In this document: piece by piece, positions 22,295-31,611 of the stretch
Layout: the number at the start of each line of letters is the position of its first letter
Numbering within the stretch: the first letter of the stretch is position 1
Position numbers and translations under genes: made by a program
Assembly: GCA_036898135.1 (NCBI GenBank)
Contig: CM072523.1
Span: forward strand, 34,235,242 to 34,299,241
Reading direction: 5' to 3'
Length of the DNA stretch: 64,000 nucleotides
DNA from: Oncomelania hupensis
Taxonomy: Eukaryota > Mollusca > Gastropoda > Littorinimorpha > Pomatiopsidae
The notes under the pieces: model-generated
The model's input: the letters and a program-made list of their open reading frames with translations, nothing else
What the model was told of the DNA's origin: nothing
The model's database searches: none

Positions 22295-22960
22295 TTATTC
22301 TGAAGCACTGAGCTTTTTCTTCAAAGCATCTAGCTGCTCTTTCCGTCCCAGTAGTCTCCCTTCCTCTATTAATTTTTTTTTAATTTCTTCAACATTAACA
22401 GGTGCAGACCTAGATTTAGATTGTATGTCGTGCTTCAACTTTTTATATTCTTCAAAATCTCGCTGGATAATTACAAACTCTTGGTCCTGAATCTGAGTGT
22501 CTTCTAGAGCTTTAGAAATTATTAAGTTCATGCTAGTAAGTTTAGCTATCGCCAGGCTAGAAATGAGGTCGTGTTTTTCTAGTTTCTTAGATACTTTAGT
22601 ATTAATTACACCAAGTAGAACTGACATAACTGAAGATAATCCGGCAGCCACTCCTAATCCAATACTAATTGGTATACCAATTCCAGTCACCAATAATCCC
22701 ACGCTGACCGCAGCTTCCGCTGCATTAATAACATTTAGACCAGTAGACACGTAATTTATTCCGCTATAAGCGCCGGAATACCTTCGTCTGCATCTAGAGT
22801 ACTTTTGGATATCTGATTCAATTTGAGTCCTAACTTTTCTTATTTCTTCCAGCCTGAACGTTTGAACATTAGTTAAGTCTAACGTTGGAGCACTGGGCTG
22901 TACAATTGGTTGTTCATCCACTACTGCTTCTACTATAGCAGGATACAATTTTGTCGTCAT
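22295..22960 (-). CDS. Polinton membrane/coiled-coil protein, unknown function
   Basis: 221 residues: a proline-rich start, a helical part (residues 30-60), a long glycine-rich hydrophobic region at about 72-119 that could span or insert into a membrane, and a charged coiled-coil C-terminal half. Such proteins recur next to the polymerase in invertebrate Polintons, from my recollection of the family; no function is established. By analogy it might help breach host membranes, but that is a guess. Confidence 0.8.
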   Translation of the reverse strand: MTTKLYPAIVEAVVDEQPIVQPSAPTLDLTNVQTFRLEEIRKVRTQIESDIQKYSRCRRRYSGAYSGINYVSTGLNVINAAEAAVSVGLLVTGIGIPISIGLGVAAGLSSVMSVLLGVINTKVSKKLEKHDLISSLAIAKLTSMNLIISKALEDTQIQDQEFVIIQRDFEEYKKLKHDIQSKSRSAPVNVEEIKKKLIEEGRLLGRKEQLDALKKKLSASE

Positions 22961-22995
22961 ATTTTTAGTGTGAAAAAAAAAAGGGTTAACAATAA

Positions 22996-23862
22996 TTAAC
23001 TTGATTTTAGTTTATTAGCAAAATATTCTATTTGACTATCAGAAAATATCTGATCGCTGAAATAAAATGCTAACAGATCTACGTTGTCTAGGCTAATTTG
23101 CGCTATTCTGTCAATAGGATTTGGAACAGGGACAAAAGTTATCTTGGGTGATGAAGTAAATACGGAAAACTGATTTTCATTATCTCTTTTCTTCATAAAT
23201 ACTGTAACTCGTCTGGGATCCTCATCTAAATCAACCCAACTTAGAGACACTTGCGGAATTACATTAAAATTTCTCTGCGTAGGCCTGTGAGCAATTATGT
23301 CCAGTACTATCATAGCTGTGCTACCTAGCTGTAAAGGAGGCTGCAGAATAACTCTAACATTTTTCCCTGCGGTTTCACGCTTATGTAAAACATAGCTGCT
23401 TTTTTTGTAGGCTTTGACTTCTATGGTTTCCCGATTGTTTTCATCCGGCACTAGACTAACTAACATAGGCCCGGCGTTAATAATTTTCTTAAATTTATTG
23501 TCTGGTCCCATAAAAGTGTAAGGGCTTTCGCACTTGAATTTAATAAGCCAATCTAATTCTGTGTCTATAGGTGTTAAAGACCAGGTATTTTCTCGTTTAG
23601 TAATAGCATACTTAAAATCGGGATCTACTTTACCGGCATAAAAATCCTTTAGCTGATCGATAGACGGTTTTTCTGGCAATACTGGCGGCGGCACTGCTTC
23701 AGGTACTGCCGGCACTAGCGCTCGTTTATAATATCCATTTTGTGTAAATTCGAAACCGTAAATAGACCCAACAATAGCATTCGCATCAAAGTCGATTGTG
23801 TCTGCTAAGTCTTTCAGTTCAATGGTAGGACAGGTTACTGGAATTTGAGGGCCGATTGACAT
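22996..23862 (-). CDS. Polinton protein of unknown function, possibly structural
   Basis: 288 residues without membrane segments: a proline-rich stretch near residues 50-70 (VPEAVPPPVLPEKPSI) followed by a beta-rich body. The start at 23862 is preceded by an AT-rich leader. It is co-oriented with the penton-like gene 19 bp away and the 221-residue gene, so the three may be expressed together. A virion component is plausible from position and composition only. Confidence 0.75.
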   Translation of the reverse strand: MSIGPQIPVTCPTIELKDLADTIDFDANAIVGSIYGFEFTQNGYYKRALVPAVPEAVPPPVLPEKPSIDQLKDFYAGKVDPDFKYAITKRENTWSLTPIDTELDWLIKFKCESPYTFMGPDNKFKKIINAGPMLVSLVPDENNRETIEVKAYKKSSYVLHKRETAGKNVRVILQPPLQLGSTAMIVLDIIAHRPTQRNFNVIPQVSLSWVDLDEDPRRVTVFMKKRDNENQFSVFTSSPKITFVPVPNPIDRIAQISLDNVDLLAFYFSDQIFSDSQIEYFANKLKSS

Positions 23863-23881
23863 TGTATTTTAAAATTAAACT

Positions 23882-24580
23882 TTATTTTATCTCAAGAATA
23901 ATTGTAAGATCTTCAAAGTCTACAATTTCGTTGTTTTGGTTAGTTATTTTGAAGCATAAACTAGTATGATAGTCCTGACTTAAGTGGCGTTTTTGAGGTA
24001 GAAATTTTAATGAAACTGGATCGCAGTAAGATTCTCTCTGAGTTGAGATTATCCTTAGCAATGTACTAGGAGTTCCGTTTACTAAGTTTTCCGATGTCTT
24101 CAGTTGATGAAGGTACACAAACAATCTATTATTAATTAACAAATTCATAGGGTTTGATCCAATAAATCTTATAGAACTGCCGACAGTGCTGGAGCTGTCA
24201 GATAAAGATAATTCATTGCCACGGAAACCTAATATTTCTGCCAGCTTTGGCGCAAGTGTAACGCTGGTAATGTCTTTATGCAGGGTTTTATGGAAAGTTA
24301 AAGTTACTATCAAGTTTGCAGGGTTCATTTTTGCTTCAATCGAATGAGGTTTAAACAATTCTTCAGTAAGTCTGCAGAAGTCATAATAGCCGGCATGAAT
24401 AAAGTGCCTTTTTTTATTAATCATTATCCAGTTGTTGTTTAGTTCATGACTAATATTTAACCATTTAACCGTGTAGAATATTTCGTGAAGGATTACGTTA
24501 AGGTCCCTGTTTTTGTTGTCAATAGGATGCTGAAGTTCAATGGGCACACCTGATTTTACAGATTCGAAAGTTACAAACAT
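23882..24580 (-). CDS. Penton-like minor capsid protein
   Basis: 232 residues. The layout fits Polinton minor capsid proteins, which form the pentameric vertices of icosahedral capsids with a jelly-roll fold: an N-terminal beta region with EIFYTVKWLNIS, the AGYYDFCRLTEEL block at residues 63-75, and LAPKLAEILGF at 109-119, all recurring positions in this family. It starts at 24580, with a 22-bp AT-rich spacer to the divergent gene starting at 24603. Identification rests on motif pattern, not on structure. Confidence 0.78.
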   Translation of the reverse strand: MFVTFESVKSGVPIELQHPIDNKNRDLNVILHEIFYTVKWLNISHELNNNWIMINKKRHFIHAGYYDFCRLTEELFKPHSIEAKMNPANLIVTLTFHKTLHKDITSVTLAPKLAEILGFRGNELSLSDSSSTVGSSIRFIGSNPMNLLINNRLFVYLHQLKTSENLVNGTPSTLLRIISTQRESYCDPVSLKFLPQKRHLSQDYHTSLCFKITNQNNEIVDFEDLTIILEIK

Positions 24581-24602
24581 ATTTTTTTTAAATATAATAA
24601 AA
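24581..24602. promoter_or_regulatory. Divergent AT-rich promoter spacer
   Basis: 22 bp between the starts of two divergent genes, containing TTTAAATATAA. The same 11-mer occurs in the divergent spacer at 27108-27141, suggesting a shared element-specific promoter motif. Confidence 0.5.
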
Positions 24603-25844
24603 ATGTACGCGCCTTATAAATATAACAAAGCTGCAAAGTATACTACAGGGCCTTATTATTACGAAAAAGCAGTCGACCTAACCAAGCTGACAATAGTTGT
24701 GGCAGCCAACGTCCATTTCGAAACTATCCCCCATAATATTTTTGATCATTACCTCAACCCAGACATTACGAGCGACTTTTTAGCTAACCAATGGCTAAAC
24801 AACGGGGGTATGCAGTTCTTTCAGAATCAAATTAATTTTGCCGTGTCATGCGCTACAACTGGTTGCGGAGTTTCTTACGTTCATCACCTTAATCACCCAG
24901 ATCCCATGTTGAAGTCTATTTATCTGTTCCATTTGTATTATCAAGTGAGGCGGGTGTTGTCTGAACTTCAGGCTCCGTTACCTACTGACAAAAACTTTAA
25001 TCCCTTTAACAACGGCTTTGACAAGAAAGCGTATCAAAGGTTGTGCAATGAATTCGGAATTGATACTAAAACAGACTTCAGACAAAAACTAGACCTCAAT
25101 CACGGAATGGGAACTTTATTTAGATACGCTGTAGGTAATTTATACACGGGGCCTTACGTACCTGGATTTACATCATTTAACCACAACAGCCAGGTTCCTT
25201 TACTGTATATCAGACAAAAACAAAGTGCAGCATACAGCACTTTTATATTAGACACATCAAACGGATTTACTCAAAGTGGGGTGGAAAGGCTGAATGAATC
25301 TATTCGTACGTATGCGTGGTGCATTTTGGGGTCTCAAGCACAAACACGAAGTAATATCATTGGGGAAGGAACTAGCTTCGATGCACAAAAGCAGTTTCTA
25401 GCCAACATTGAAGATTCTATTAATTCGGCAGTAGATTTGCCCGCGAGTATTAAAAGATATCAGGACACTTTAAAGTATGCTAGATCGAAAGTAGATTACG
25501 TAATAGGTTTAGGACTGTATATGTTGCCTTCAGACCTTCAGCTTAGGATAGGAACTATATCAAACTACAACAACAATATAGTGATTGCTGACCCTCAGTT
25601 TCATATAGGCTACAATCCTACAATAAATACAGTGAATACCGCGAATACAGTGAATACAGCAAATACGGTATTTACTGCTAGGCCTAATAATGAACCTTTA
25701 AGTTCGCCACCACTTCCAAGCCTACCAAGCCTACCAAGCTTGCCGGAACTGCAAATGCCGGTAATTGATCATGGGGTTTCACGTCTAGCGCTTACAGGGG
25801 GTTTATTGTTTGCTGGGTTAATTGGGATTTACTATTTTAAGTAA
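24603..25844 (+). CDS. Polinton protein with C-terminal membrane anchor, unknown
   Basis: 413 residues from the ATG at 24603, which directly follows the AT-rich spacer; an in-frame ATG further up lies inside the opposite gene and is less likely. A tyrosine-rich start, a soluble body with several cysteines and histidines, then low-complexity repeats (NTVNTANTV, LPSLPSLPSLP) and a hydrophobic tail (GLLFAGLIGIYYF). The last 27 bp overlap the 3' end of the convergent gene. Perhaps a membrane-associated virion or attachment protein; no known domain is recognised. Confidence 0.78.
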   Translation: MYAPYKYNKAAKYTTGPYYYEKAVDLTKLTIVVAANVHFETIPHNIFDHYLNPDITSDFLANQWLNNGGMQFFQNQINFAVSCATTGCGVSYVHHLNHPDPMLKSIYLFHLYYQVRRVLSELQAPLPTDKNFNPFNNGFDKKAYQRLCNEFGIDTKTDFRQKLDLNHGMGTLFRYAVGNLYTGPYVPGFTSFNHNSQVPLLYIRQKQSAAYSTFILDTSNGFTQSGVERLNESIRTYAWCILGSQAQTRSNIIGEGTSFDAQKQFLANIEDSINSAVDLPASIKRYQDTLKYARSKVDYVIGLGLYMLPSDLQLRIGTISNYNNNIVIADPQFHIGYNPTINTVNTANTVNTANTVFTARPNNEPLSSPPLPSLPSLPSLPELQMPVIDHGVSRLALTGGLLFAGLIGIYYFK

Positions 25845-27107
25845 CCAGAGTAATATTATTATAAACAAAGACCACAGATGCTCAGACGCCCAAACCACAA
25901 CTTTAGAAGCAGTATTAAATATCCATGAAAATACAGAACCTAATATTCCTGGAAGTGCGTCTACAAGTTTGTCACCTAGGCGTTTCAATAAGTTAGCTAT
26001 GCTTTGTAAAGTCTTTTTAATCCAGTCTTTAACCGGACTACCGCCAGGTCCACCAGGTCCGCCAGGTCCACCGCCACCGATGCCTACGGTTCTAGTCAGT
26101 GCTAAGACCAGTGTGCTTATTGTCATCCCAACAGCTGTAAGAATGCTAAATATTGTAACACCTTGCTCTCTGAACAGTGTTTGAATTCTTTCTGCAAGTG
26201 TAGTGTCTTCGTGTAAAATTTTATGCACCGTTTCTTTTATTCTGGCGAAATTAGTTATTAATTTTTCTCTGTTTATGGATAAGGCTTCTAGCCTCGCCGC
26301 GCGTTCTGTGTAAAGGTCTGCGAGCCGCTTTTGAATCAACTGTTTTACCTCAATGCTTAAGTTCGCGTCATCAGCTTCTGCTAGTTTATTTTTTTGTTTT
26401 TCTATATGTTTGTCGAGCTCACCGAGCTTGGCCAAATTCATCATTGTCTCCCCTCTCACAGATTGTAAAGCTTTATCTAAGCCCTGAAGTTCACGCAGTG
26501 GCAATAATGGCGTGTCATTGATAGTTTCCATAACCTGATCAATATTGGTGTCCTCATTTGTTTGTAAGGTTGTTAACTCTTTATTTACTTCTAATGCAGA
26601 ACTAGTTAAGTTAGTTAAGTCTTGTAGTTCTATTTCTGAACTTAACGATGCATCTATTCGTTGAAGTGAAGCTACTGCTTGGCGATGCAACGCTGGCACT
26701 CTATTATCGGAAAGCCCCAATGATCGTATTACAGTCACTGGGAGTTTAGTTTTCAAAGTAGACCATGCATAAAATTTGTCAGGATTCTTTAACATAGTTA
26801 ACTGTACTCTCACTTTTTTACCGGATACATTAGTGTTTATAAACAAGTGATTATTTTTGTCTAGTTCGAAGTCACCGGGACTAACATAATCAGGTAACTC
26901 GCGCCCGATGTAATTGTAAAATTTATTGATTTTTCTGGCTTTTTGGGTTTCAGTTACTTGACGTAATTCTTCTCCTATACTTAGCCTTGTTTGGCTCATG
27001 TCGTCTCCTACCATAGAAAGAAGTCTGCTGGTTGTGTCAACGTTGAGGTCTTCATTAGGCTCATTTGGTTTAAACACTTCATCAAGAGCTTCACCACCTG
27101 TTGCCAT
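25818..27107 (-). CDS. Polinton membrane protein with Gly-Pro linker
   Basis: 429 residues: an acidic start, a globular N-terminal part, a long helical/coiled-coil region (about 205-300), a hydrophobic segment at about 317-338, a GGGGPGGPGGPGG linker at 344-356, then an amphipathic and hydrophobic C-terminus (363-426). This architecture recurs in many cnidarian and mollusc Polinton-type elements, from recollection. Function is unestablished; size, abundance and membrane character suggest a capsid-interior or membrane-active protein. It starts opposite the major capsid gene across a 34-bp spacer. Confidence 0.82.
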   Translation of the reverse strand: MATGGEALDEVFKPNEPNEDLNVDTTSRLLSMVGDDMSQTRLSIGEELRQVTETQKARKINKFYNYIGRELPDYVSPGDFELDKNNHLFINTNVSGKKVRVQLTMLKNPDKFYAWSTLKTKLPVTVIRSLGLSDNRVPALHRQAVASLQRIDASLSSEIELQDLTNLTSSALEVNKELTTLQTNEDTNIDQVMETINDTPLLPLRELQGLDKALQSVRGETMMNLAKLGELDKHIEKQKNKLAEADDANLSIEVKQLIQKRLADLYTERAARLEALSINREKLITNFARIKETVHKILHEDTTLAERIQTLFREQGVTIFSILTAVGMTISTLVLALTRTVGIGGGGPGGPGGPGGSPVKDWIKKTLQSIANLLKRLGDKLVDALPGILGSVFSWIFNTASKVVVWASEHLWSLFIIILLWLLKIVNPN

Positions 27108-27141
27108 TTTTTAAATATAATTTTTTTTTATCGCATTAAAA
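27108..27141. promoter_or_regulatory. Divergent AT-rich promoter of the major capsid gene
   Basis: 34 bp with TTTAAATATAA, then a T-rich tract and ATTAAAA directly before the capsid ATG. It repeats the motif of the 24581-24602 spacer. Confidence 0.5.
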
Positions 27142-28419
27142 ATGCAAAGCTACGGAAACTTGTTAGACCCTACACGTCGATTGAGGACACCTTTAGGCAT
27201 CAAAGGTGAGAAAAGCACAATAATTATTACAAACAATCCAAGCAGCATAGAGCCTAATCAGCTACTAACCATAAGATTTCCAAATTTAGGTCCTGATGAT
27301 GTAATAGTTCCGGGCAGTCCTAAACTAGGATTTAAAATTAGTCTGAATTCTGAGGACGATCCTAACAGAACCGTAGTCAACAATCTAGGCAGAGCTATAA
27401 TTAAAAGAATGGTTATTAAACTTGATGGGCGAGAAATCCAAAGTATCGATGACGCCGGTGTTTTGTTTTGTTACACAGATCTGTGGCTGAGTAAATATGA
27501 AAGGGAAGATTTAGTTGGTCAGGGGATTCAAGCCGCCAATGTGGCAAAACTTCGAATCAAAGCTGGCGATGCTGTCGTTTCTAACAAAGGTGAAAATGCA
27601 TTAGCTGCTGTATACAAAAACAGGTTTTATTTTCCACTCGATTTTGAACTGCTACACAGTCATCTGCCATTTCATCAAGGTTCATTTAACGACAGGCTGT
27701 CTTACGAAATTATTTTCAATGATTATTCTCAAGTAGTAATTAGCTCTGACAATGATGCTAGGTATACAATTACAGACATCACGCTTGAATACGAAGTGGT
27801 CACTCACGCTGAACTCAGTAGGATGATCAGGGGCCAATATGACAAACTAGCAATTTATTATGATAGGATCGTTCGCTACAGACAATTTAATAAAGATTTA
27901 TTAGATGCACTATGGACCATCAACATAAATTCACCTGCTCGAAGTTTTAAAGGTGTACTGTTGTTGTTTGTGAAAGAATCTAATTACAATCGTGACAGCG
28001 AGAATTTTATCAATCCTAATATTTCAAAAGCGTCTGTTGTGATTGAAGGTAAACCTAATCAATTATTTGCTAATGGAATGATGGGATTTCAACAGTTTGA
28101 TGAGATTAGGAAAATCTTGGGTGGAGGTAGATTGAGGACTGACACTGTGGATTTGATTTCTAAAGATCTTCATTTGCATGACACAAGACTGCAAGATTAT
28201 CTCGTGAATAAGTTTGCGTTGTGGTTAGACTTTCGAACCATACCCACCAATGAACTTCATGGATCTGGAAGAAGAATTGAAAACGGAACAGATGGTATAA
28301 CAATTGAATTGCATAGGGAAGCAAGTGCAAGGTCAGAATCAGTTACAGTATACATGTATATAATTATGGATGCTCAGCTAAACATTGAAAATGGAAGATT
28401 AAAAGATTTAGTATATTAA
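27142..28419 (+). CDS. Major capsid protein, double jelly-roll (hexon-like)
   Basis: 425 residues matching the Polinton/adintovirus major capsid pattern: two successive beta-rich halves, with blocks such as VNNLGRAIIKRMVIKLDG (about residues 91-108), a LHSHLPFHQGSFNDRLSYEI segment between halves and a C-terminal VTVYMYIIMDAQL strand. Double jelly-roll proteins of this kind assemble as trimers into icosahedral shells. The frame is unbroken. It stops 3 bp before the packaging ATPase, so the two form a pair on the same strand. Confidence 0.92.
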   Translation: MQSYGNLLDPTRRLRTPLGIKGEKSTIIITNNPSSIEPNQLLTIRFPNLGPDDVIVPGSPKLGFKISLNSEDDPNRTVVNNLGRAIIKRMVIKLDGREIQSIDDAGVLFCYTDLWLSKYEREDLVGQGIQAANVAKLRIKAGDAVVSNKGENALAAVYKNRFYFPLDFELLHSHLPFHQGSFNDRLSYEIIFNDYSQVVISSDNDARYTITDITLEYEVVTHAELSRMIRGQYDKLAIYYDRIVRYRQFNKDLLDALWTININSPARSFKGVLLLFVKESNYNRDSENFINPNISKASVVIEGKPNQLFANGMMGFQQFDEIRKILGGGRLRTDTVDLISKDLHLHDTRLQDYLVNKFALWLDFRTIPTNELHGSGRRIENGTDGITIELHREASARSESVTVYMYIIMDAQLNIENGRLKDLVY

Positions 28420-28422
28420 AAA

Positions 28423-29034
28423 ATGACCTCTTTGTTACCTCGTGATCCTCATTGCGGAATGATCGTTGGTATGACGTCATGCGGAAAGACTGTCTTTGTT
28501 CTGGATTTGTTAGAAAAATATTACGCAGGACACTTTGATTATATAGTAATTTTTTGCCCAACTATTCAATATAATAAAACCTACTTAGATCGTAAGTATG
28601 TCTGGACAGATGAAAATATCTTTGTTGTAAATACCAATGGCAAGCTCAATGAGTATTTAACGTATTTTTATAACCTGTTTGAGAATGAGGGTAATACGTT
28701 ATTCTTAATCGATGATTGCAGTGCAGAAAAAGATATTGTATTAAAACGGAACATATTGAGCAAGCTGGCTTTCAGTGGACGCCATGTGAAAATTAGTGTC
28801 TGGTTAATCACGCAGAAATTTAATTCAATATTAAAGGATTTTAGAGAACAAGTAAAATTCGTGTGCCTGTTTTATTGCAAAGATCGAGACAGCTTTGATA
28901 ACTGTTTAAAAGAAAATGACGTAATTGCATCAAAAGAGGAAAGAACTAAATTAAAAGAACAGCTAAAAAAAGGCAAGCACTTAAAATTATTATTAAAAAC
29001 TGACCAACCAACTGGCTATACAATACTTATGTAA
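28423..29034 (+). CDS. FtsK/HerA-family genome-packaging ATPase
   Basis: 203 residues, the usual compact size for Polinton packaging ATPases (poxvirus A32-like). Walker A is GMTSCGKT at residues 16-23 and Walker B is NTLFLIDDCS at 91-100. A later ITQKFNSILKDFRE block fits the sensor region. It would pump DNA into preformed capsids. It starts 3 bp after the capsid stop and ends before a duplicated 70-bp spacer. All catalytic residues are present. Confidence 0.93.
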   Translation: MTSLLPRDPHCGMIVGMTSCGKTVFVLDLLEKYYAGHFDYIVIFCPTIQYNKTYLDRKYVWTDENIFVVNTNGKLNEYLTYFYNLFENEGNTLFLIDDCSAEKDIVLKRNILSKLAFSGRHVKISVWLITQKFNSILKDFREQVKFVCLFYCKDRDSFDNCLKENDVIASKEERTKLKEQLKKGKHLKLLLKTDQPTGYTILM

Positions 29035-29190
29035 GTAAGTAAGTTCTTTTATAATTTAATTATTGTAAGTTATAAGTTTTTTTTTTAAAGTCGACTTAAT
29101 TAAGTTAGATGTAAGTAAGTAAGTTCTTTTATAATTTAATTATTGTAAGTTATAAGTTTTTTTAAAAGTCGACTTAATTAAGTTAGATGT
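29034..29190. repeat. Tandem duplication in the spacer after the packaging ATPase
   Basis: A unit of about 75 bp beginning GTAAGTAAGTAAGTTCTTTT and ending TTAATTAAGTTAGAT occurs twice in a row with only a small length change in a T run. Confidence 0.85.
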
Positions 29191-29252
29191 AAGTCACTAA
29201 GTCAAAAAAAAAGGGTTGAAGGTAAGTAATAGTGGTGATGATTATAGTTCAT

Positions 29253-30218
29253 TTATCTTAATGGCTCTGTGTCTGGTGGAACAATCTGAAGTTCTTCTTT
29301 TACAAAGTTTCTTTGTGGTGTTCTACGATCGCTTCTCGGTCTTAAATAATATACAGGCGGATCAGTAGATAATGCTCTGTCAACTTCATAAACGCTTAAT
29401 GACCAAATTGGGTCTGTAGCTCGCCTTCTAGTGTCATTAGCAACTTCTCCAGGCTGATAAAGGTATCTAACAGTTTTGTTCATCAAAGTTAGATCTGGCT
29501 GACCAGGCTTTGAAACGGTAACAACAATCTGTTTCTTTTTAATAGCCTCAACTGGTTTTAATCCTGTAACTCTGGCTGGTTCTGAATTCATTTCCCTTAA
29601 AACTCGAGGCAGCCTTAAAACCCATTCTGTATTAGGGGTTTCAGTAAAGAGTTCCTTTGAATACTGATAAGTGAATAATCTTTCTGCCAGTTGCCGATTA
29701 AAGTTTTCTACAATGCCTTGTGATCTGTGCAATTCAACAACTCCTCTTCTAACAGTTACATTATGTTTTAACAAAAGCTGGTTAACAGCTCCTTTGAATT
29801 CAGACCCTTCATCGCATTGAATAAGTCTAGGGAACCTTAGAGGCCCTCTTGAATAAATCGCATTTAAGGCTTGAGCGACCTCAGCAGAATTTTTAGTCCT
29901 AAGAGCATGTGCGTCTTTAAACCGGGTAGCTATATCAATAACAGTAAGGGCATACCTGTATTTCTTTCTATATATTTTGTCATGGGGAAGATATAACAAA
30001 TCTATTTGATGCGTGTCATTTGGTCTGGAGTTTTCAAATTTTGGTCTTATTATTTTCTTCGGGGGTGGAAGATAGATTTGCCATACAGCTTGCTTCGATA
30101 ACCATTGTTTAACTACGTTTTCTGACAAGCCAGTCTTTTCTACTAGTTTATTAACTGCCGTCATCCCTTTCCAATATCCGGATTGAGAATAATATAATCT
30201 AGACAAACGTGAAGTCAT
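29253..30218 (-). CDS. Retroviral-type (rve) integrase
   Basis: 321 residues. The DDE core has D73 (HQID), D136 (QCDEGSEF) and E171 (GIVENFNR), with 34 residues between the last two as in retroviral-type integrases. The N-terminal 45 residues contain a helix-turn-helix-like segment (AVNKLVEKTGLSENVVKQWL) in place of a clear HHCC zinc finger. The C-terminus (about 260-321) has a beta-rich tail. This enzyme inserts the element and makes the 6-bp duplication. All catalytic residues are intact. Confidence 0.95.
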   Translation of the reverse strand: MTSRLSRLYYSQSGYWKGMTAVNKLVEKTGLSENVVKQWLSKQAVWQIYLPPPKKIIRPKFENSRPNDTHQIDLLYLPHDKIYRKKYRYALTVIDIATRFKDAHALRTKNSAEVAQALNAIYSRGPLRFPRLIQCDEGSEFKGAVNQLLLKHNVTVRRGVVELHRSQGIVENFNRQLAERLFTYQYSKELFTETPNTEWVLRLPRVLREMNSEPARVTGLKPVEAIKKKQIVVTVSKPGQPDLTLMNKTVRYLYQPGEVANDTRRRATDPIWSLSVYEVDRALSTDPPVYYLRPRSDRRTPQRNFVKEELQIVPPDTEPLR

Positions 30219-30221
30219 ATT

Positions 30222-30647
30222 TTATTTAGATTTATATTTTTGTTTAACGAGGTAATAAACTACTGTTATTCCAAACACAATTAAAATTAATTCTCCGGTC
30301 TCTGACATTGTAAATGCAATGTTAGGTGTGTAGTAATCAGATAACACTGGCTGCTTTAATGAAGGTAGTGTTGTGCCGGTGAATAAATAATATTGGTGCA
30401 AAGCTTCATCAACGTCTTCGAATGTTTTATCAGCATGACCTTCTTCTTTCAATCTTGTATTAACAAAATCAAGCTGCATTAGTCTGTTTTTCTCGTATTC
30501 GGCCTGATCTTGTTGTAATTTTTCCATTGCTAAGTTATGCCGTTTTGATTCTTCTTTACTGTCCAGTTTTGAAAACAAATAATTTGACCCTGAAAAGGCT
30601 AAGGCGTTGACAGCAGCAGAACCAAGCACCATTGCAGCACCAGCCAT
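30222..30647 (-). CDS. Polinton small membrane protein
   Basis: 141 residues: a small hydrophobic start (AGAAMVLGSAAVNALAF), a charged helical middle and a C-terminal transmembrane segment (LILIVFGITVVYYLV) ending in lysines. It stops 3 bp before the integrase start on the same strand. Function unknown. Confidence 0.78.
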   Translation of the reverse strand: MAGAAMVLGSAAVNALAFSGSNYLFSKLDSKEESKRHNLAMEKLQQDQAEYEKNRLMQLDFVNTRLKEEGHADKTFEDVDEALHQYYLFTGTTLPSLKQPVLSDYYTPNIAFTMSETGELILIVFGITVVYYLVKQKYKSK

Positions 30648-30683
30648 TTTTTAATTTAGTTTTTTATTTTATTTGTATTTAAA

Positions 30684-31211
30684 ATGAATTGTGATGACTT
30701 GTTAATGCAAGAAGCTATTAATGTCACAGGTACTGGTGTTGACAACGAGAAAAAAGACAGGCTGGTTGCATTAGTAGCTTCCGGAAAGTCAAAGTATTAT
30801 CTCGGTGTTGACTTAACTACTGAACAAGTGCAAAGACTGAGGCCTGAAGAGATCATTATATTACATAATAAATATGATAAAGTTCTCGGCGCTTTAATGG
30901 TTAAAAGTTTAGGGCGTTCGATTGTGAAGTTATATACCAAAGCTGTGTCGGCCTTTGTTACTTTAGATTGTGAGAATGATTTATTTGATGATTTGATTAA
31001 AGATCCAGTTATTGTTAATGGGATTAGTGAGGCATCAAGAAATTTGTATTATAAGTTTGGAAGCTTGTTGACCCCATTTTCAGCCGGGCTAATTACTTTT
31101 CAACACATAAATTTCTCTGCTATTAAAAATGGACTCTTCCAATCCGGAGATGGAGAAGGAGACGGAGGTGAAGAATTCAGAGAATCAACAGAACCCAGTG
31201 ACAGTCACTAA
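30684..31211 (+). CDS. Polinton protein of unknown function
   Basis: 175 residues, mostly helical, with blocks SKYYLGVDLTTEQV and SLGRSIVKLYTK. No catalytic motif is visible. It overlaps the next gene (starting 31129) by 83 bp in another frame, a compact virus-like arrangement. It is divergent from the 141-residue gene across a 36-bp AT-rich spacer. Confidence 0.75.
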   Translation: MNCDDLLMQEAINVTGTGVDNEKKDRLVALVASGKSKYYLGVDLTTEQVQRLRPEEIIILHNKYDKVLGALMVKSLGRSIVKLYTKAVSAFVTLDCENDLFDDLIKDPVIVNGISEASRNLYYKFGSLLTPFSAGLITFQHINFSAIKNGLFQSGDGEGDGGEEFRESTEPSDSH

Positions 31212-31575
31212 ACAAAAGAGTTTGGGAAGAATTGCAGCTGGAAAGAAGTTAGCAGAATTTAACAGGTTACATAGATGGAACAGACAAACAAAAGCAAACA
31301 TATTAAGAAAAAAGGAATCACCAAAAGAAGAAACAATAATGCAACAAACATTAACAACAAATAAAGAAGAACCAATACAACCAATACAACCAGTACAATC
31401 TTCAAATAACATATATTATTTATGTATAGCCGGTGTAGTGGGTGCAAGTGGGTACATAATATATAAATACCGCCAAGGAAAAAAGAAACAGAAACCCTCA
31501 AAACCACTTGTAGAAAAAGAAATTGAATTATCTCCATCATTGAAGCCATCATTAGATGTGTTTTCAATGCAGTAA
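31129..31575 (+). CDS. Polinton basic membrane protein
   Basis: 148 residues: an acidic N-terminus, a basic block (QKSLGRIAAGKKLAEFNRLH) that could bind nucleic acid, a glutamine/proline stretch (PIQPIQPVQ), a transmembrane segment (YYLCIAGVVGASGYIIY) and a lysine-rich tail. Its start overlaps the end of the upstream frame. A DNA-condensing or virion membrane role is possible; no homologue is named with confidence. Confidence 0.72.
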   Translation: MDSSNPEMEKETEVKNSENQQNPVTVTKQKSLGRIAAGKKLAEFNRLHRWNRQTKANILRKKESPKEETIMQQTLTTNKEEPIQPIQPVQSSNNIYYLCIAGVVGASGYIIYKYRQGKKKQKPSKPLVEKEIELSPSLKPSLDVFSMQ

Positions 31576-31611
31576 TAATTTATTATTATTTTTTTTATTA
31601 TATATAAAAAA

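Noticed and set aside
24540..24602. Upstream start for the 413-residue Polinton protein
   Set aside because: It would begin inside the opposite penton-like gene; the ATG at 24603 follows the AT-rich spacer shared with other genes.
25822..26184. Plus-strand frame with PGPPGPPG
   Set aside because: Reverse reading of the Gly-Pro linker of the 429-residue protein; no start context.
31185..31567. Minus-strand hydrophobic frames opposite the Polinton genes
   Set aside because: Shadow frames of the plus-strand 148-residue gene, rich in Leu/Val only because of its codons.
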